From Ramlibacter sp. (GTDB taxonomy: Bacteria; Pseudomonadota; Gammaproteobacteria; Burkholderiales; Burkholderiaceae_C): DNA of 8,931 nt. Under the pieces are notes generated by a model. The model saw only the letters and a list, made by a program, of their open reading frames with translations. It was not told where the DNA came from and searched no databases. The stretch is taken from NCBI GenBank assembly GCA_026785815.1, contig JAJAZH010000025.1, positions 1-8,931 on the forward strand. Direction: 5' to 3'. The position numbers and the translations under genes are program-made. Within the stretch, counting starts at the first letter, position 1. Each line of letters begins with the position of its first letter. Of this stretch, positions 8,385 to 8,931 are shown one piece after another.

Positions 8385-8931
8385 AGTCGCCATCACCATC
8401 CTGCTGATCGTCGCCCTGTTCGCGCTGCTTGGCAGCGGCGTCTGGATCGGCCTGACACTGGCCGGCGTCGCCTGGATCGGCATGCAGCTGTTCTCGTCCC
8501 GGCCGGCCGGCGATGCGATGGCCATCACCATCTGGGGCTCGTCCTCGAGCTGGACCCTCACTGCGCTGCCGCTGTTCGTCTGGATGGGAGAAATCCTGTT
8601 TCGCACCAAGCTGAGCGAAAGCATGTTCCGCGGCCTCGCGCCCTGGGTCACCGGCCTGCCCGGCCGGCTGCTGCACACCAACGTGATCGGCTGCACCATC
8701 TTCGCCGCCGTGTCCGGCTCGTCCGCGGCGCCCTGCGCCCCCATTGGCAAAATGTCGTTGCCGGAGCTGTCCAAGCGCGGCTACCCCGAAGAGATCACCA
8801 TCGGCTCGCTGGCCGGCGCCGGCACGCTGGGCCTCCTGATCCCGCCCTCGATCATCATGATCGTGTACGGCGTGTCGGCCGACGTCTCCATCGCGCGGCT
8901 GTTCGTCGCCGGCATCTTCCCCGGCATGCTG
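8377..8931 (+). CDS. TRAP transporter large permease, DctM family (3' end outside window)
   Basis: DctM is the main transport subunit of the TRAP system in the inner membrane, moving solute delivered by DctP with Na+. ATG 8377 lies within the end of dctQ. The frame stays open to the last base, giving 185 codons of a protein usually about 425-450 long. It begins MNEVAITILLIVALFALLG, the typical first helix. Further on come WTLTALPLFVWMGEILFRTKL (in part), the family block GLPGRLLHTNVIGCTIFAAV, SGSS (113-116), LPELSKRGYPEEITIGSLAG and LGLLIPPSIIMIVYGVSAD. In the conserved hairpin after SGSSAA the residues are P119-C-A-P122 where I recall Thr in relatives. The gene continues past the window; its C-terminal half and any downstream genes cannot be judged. 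Confidence 0.93.
   Translation, partial: MNEVAITILLIVALFALLGSGVWIGLTLAGVAWIGMQLFSSRPAGDAMAITIWGSSSSWTLTALPLFVWMGEILFRTKLSESMFRGLAPWVTGLPGRLLHTNVIGCTIFAAVSGSSAAPCAPIGKMSLPELSKRGYPEEITIGSLAGAGTLGLLIPPSIIMIVYGVSADVSIARLFVAGIFPGML

Noticed and set aside
7926..8774. 282-codon minus-strand open frame opposite dctQ and dctM
   Set aside because: Antisense to two clear, overlapping membrane-protein genes; no ribosome site or recognisable motif.

Overview
The window looks like chromosomal DNA of a high-GC betaproteobacterium, probably Burkholderiales. The evidence is strong G/C third-position bias in every gene, an hldD gene followed by a ComEA-like helix-hairpin-helix gene (an order I know from that group), and a TRAP uptake operon next to a 5-oxoprolinase-type gene. 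The taxon is inferred from gene content and was not searched.

Layout. Bases 2-397 (+) hold the 3' end of hldD (LPS heptose epimerase). Bases 485-964 (+) encode a secreted HhH protein with a Lys/Ala/Glu-rich repeat tail, closed by a terminator at 979-1007 that probably works in both directions. Four minus-strand genes follow, read right to left: an Asp/Glu/hydantoin racemase-family protein (6804-6070), a fused HyuA-HyuB hydantoinase/5-oxoprolinase (6025-2198), a universal stress protein (2099-1647) and a DinB-family protein (1577-1041). Diverging from the racemase across only 41 bp is a plus-strand TRAP transporter operon: DctP binding protein (6846-7817), DctQ small permease (7875-8384) and DctM large permease (8377 to the window end, partial).

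How the genes work together. The racemase-oxoprolinase pair and the TRAP operon form one catabolic module: uptake of a small carboxylate, plausibly 5-oxoproline or a hydantoin-like compound, then stereochemical adjustment and ATP-dependent ring opening. The substrate is an inference from gene families. No regulator gene is visible in the window.

Most unusual points. (1) The HyuB half of the oxoprolinase carries an in-frame, MITE/REP-like palindromic element with perfect 17-bp terminal inverted repeats (3048-3133), and a second, different GC-rich palindromic insert (about 3490-3550), both apparently translated. (2) The dctP-dctQ junction puts a perfect Shine-Dalgarno, a terminator-like hairpin with a T-tract, and the dctQ start in 50 bp. 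Folding the hairpin places the SD 6 nt from the dctQ ATG, and a 12-codon mini-ORF runs through the hairpin and ends ATGA on that same ATG. (3) A 14-nt tandem duplication at the oxoprolinase start makes a chain of ATGA-overlapping mini-ORFs. (4) A 17-bp direct repeat beyond the DinB stop reproduces the PVLVYR C-terminal codons of the neighbouring universal stress gene.
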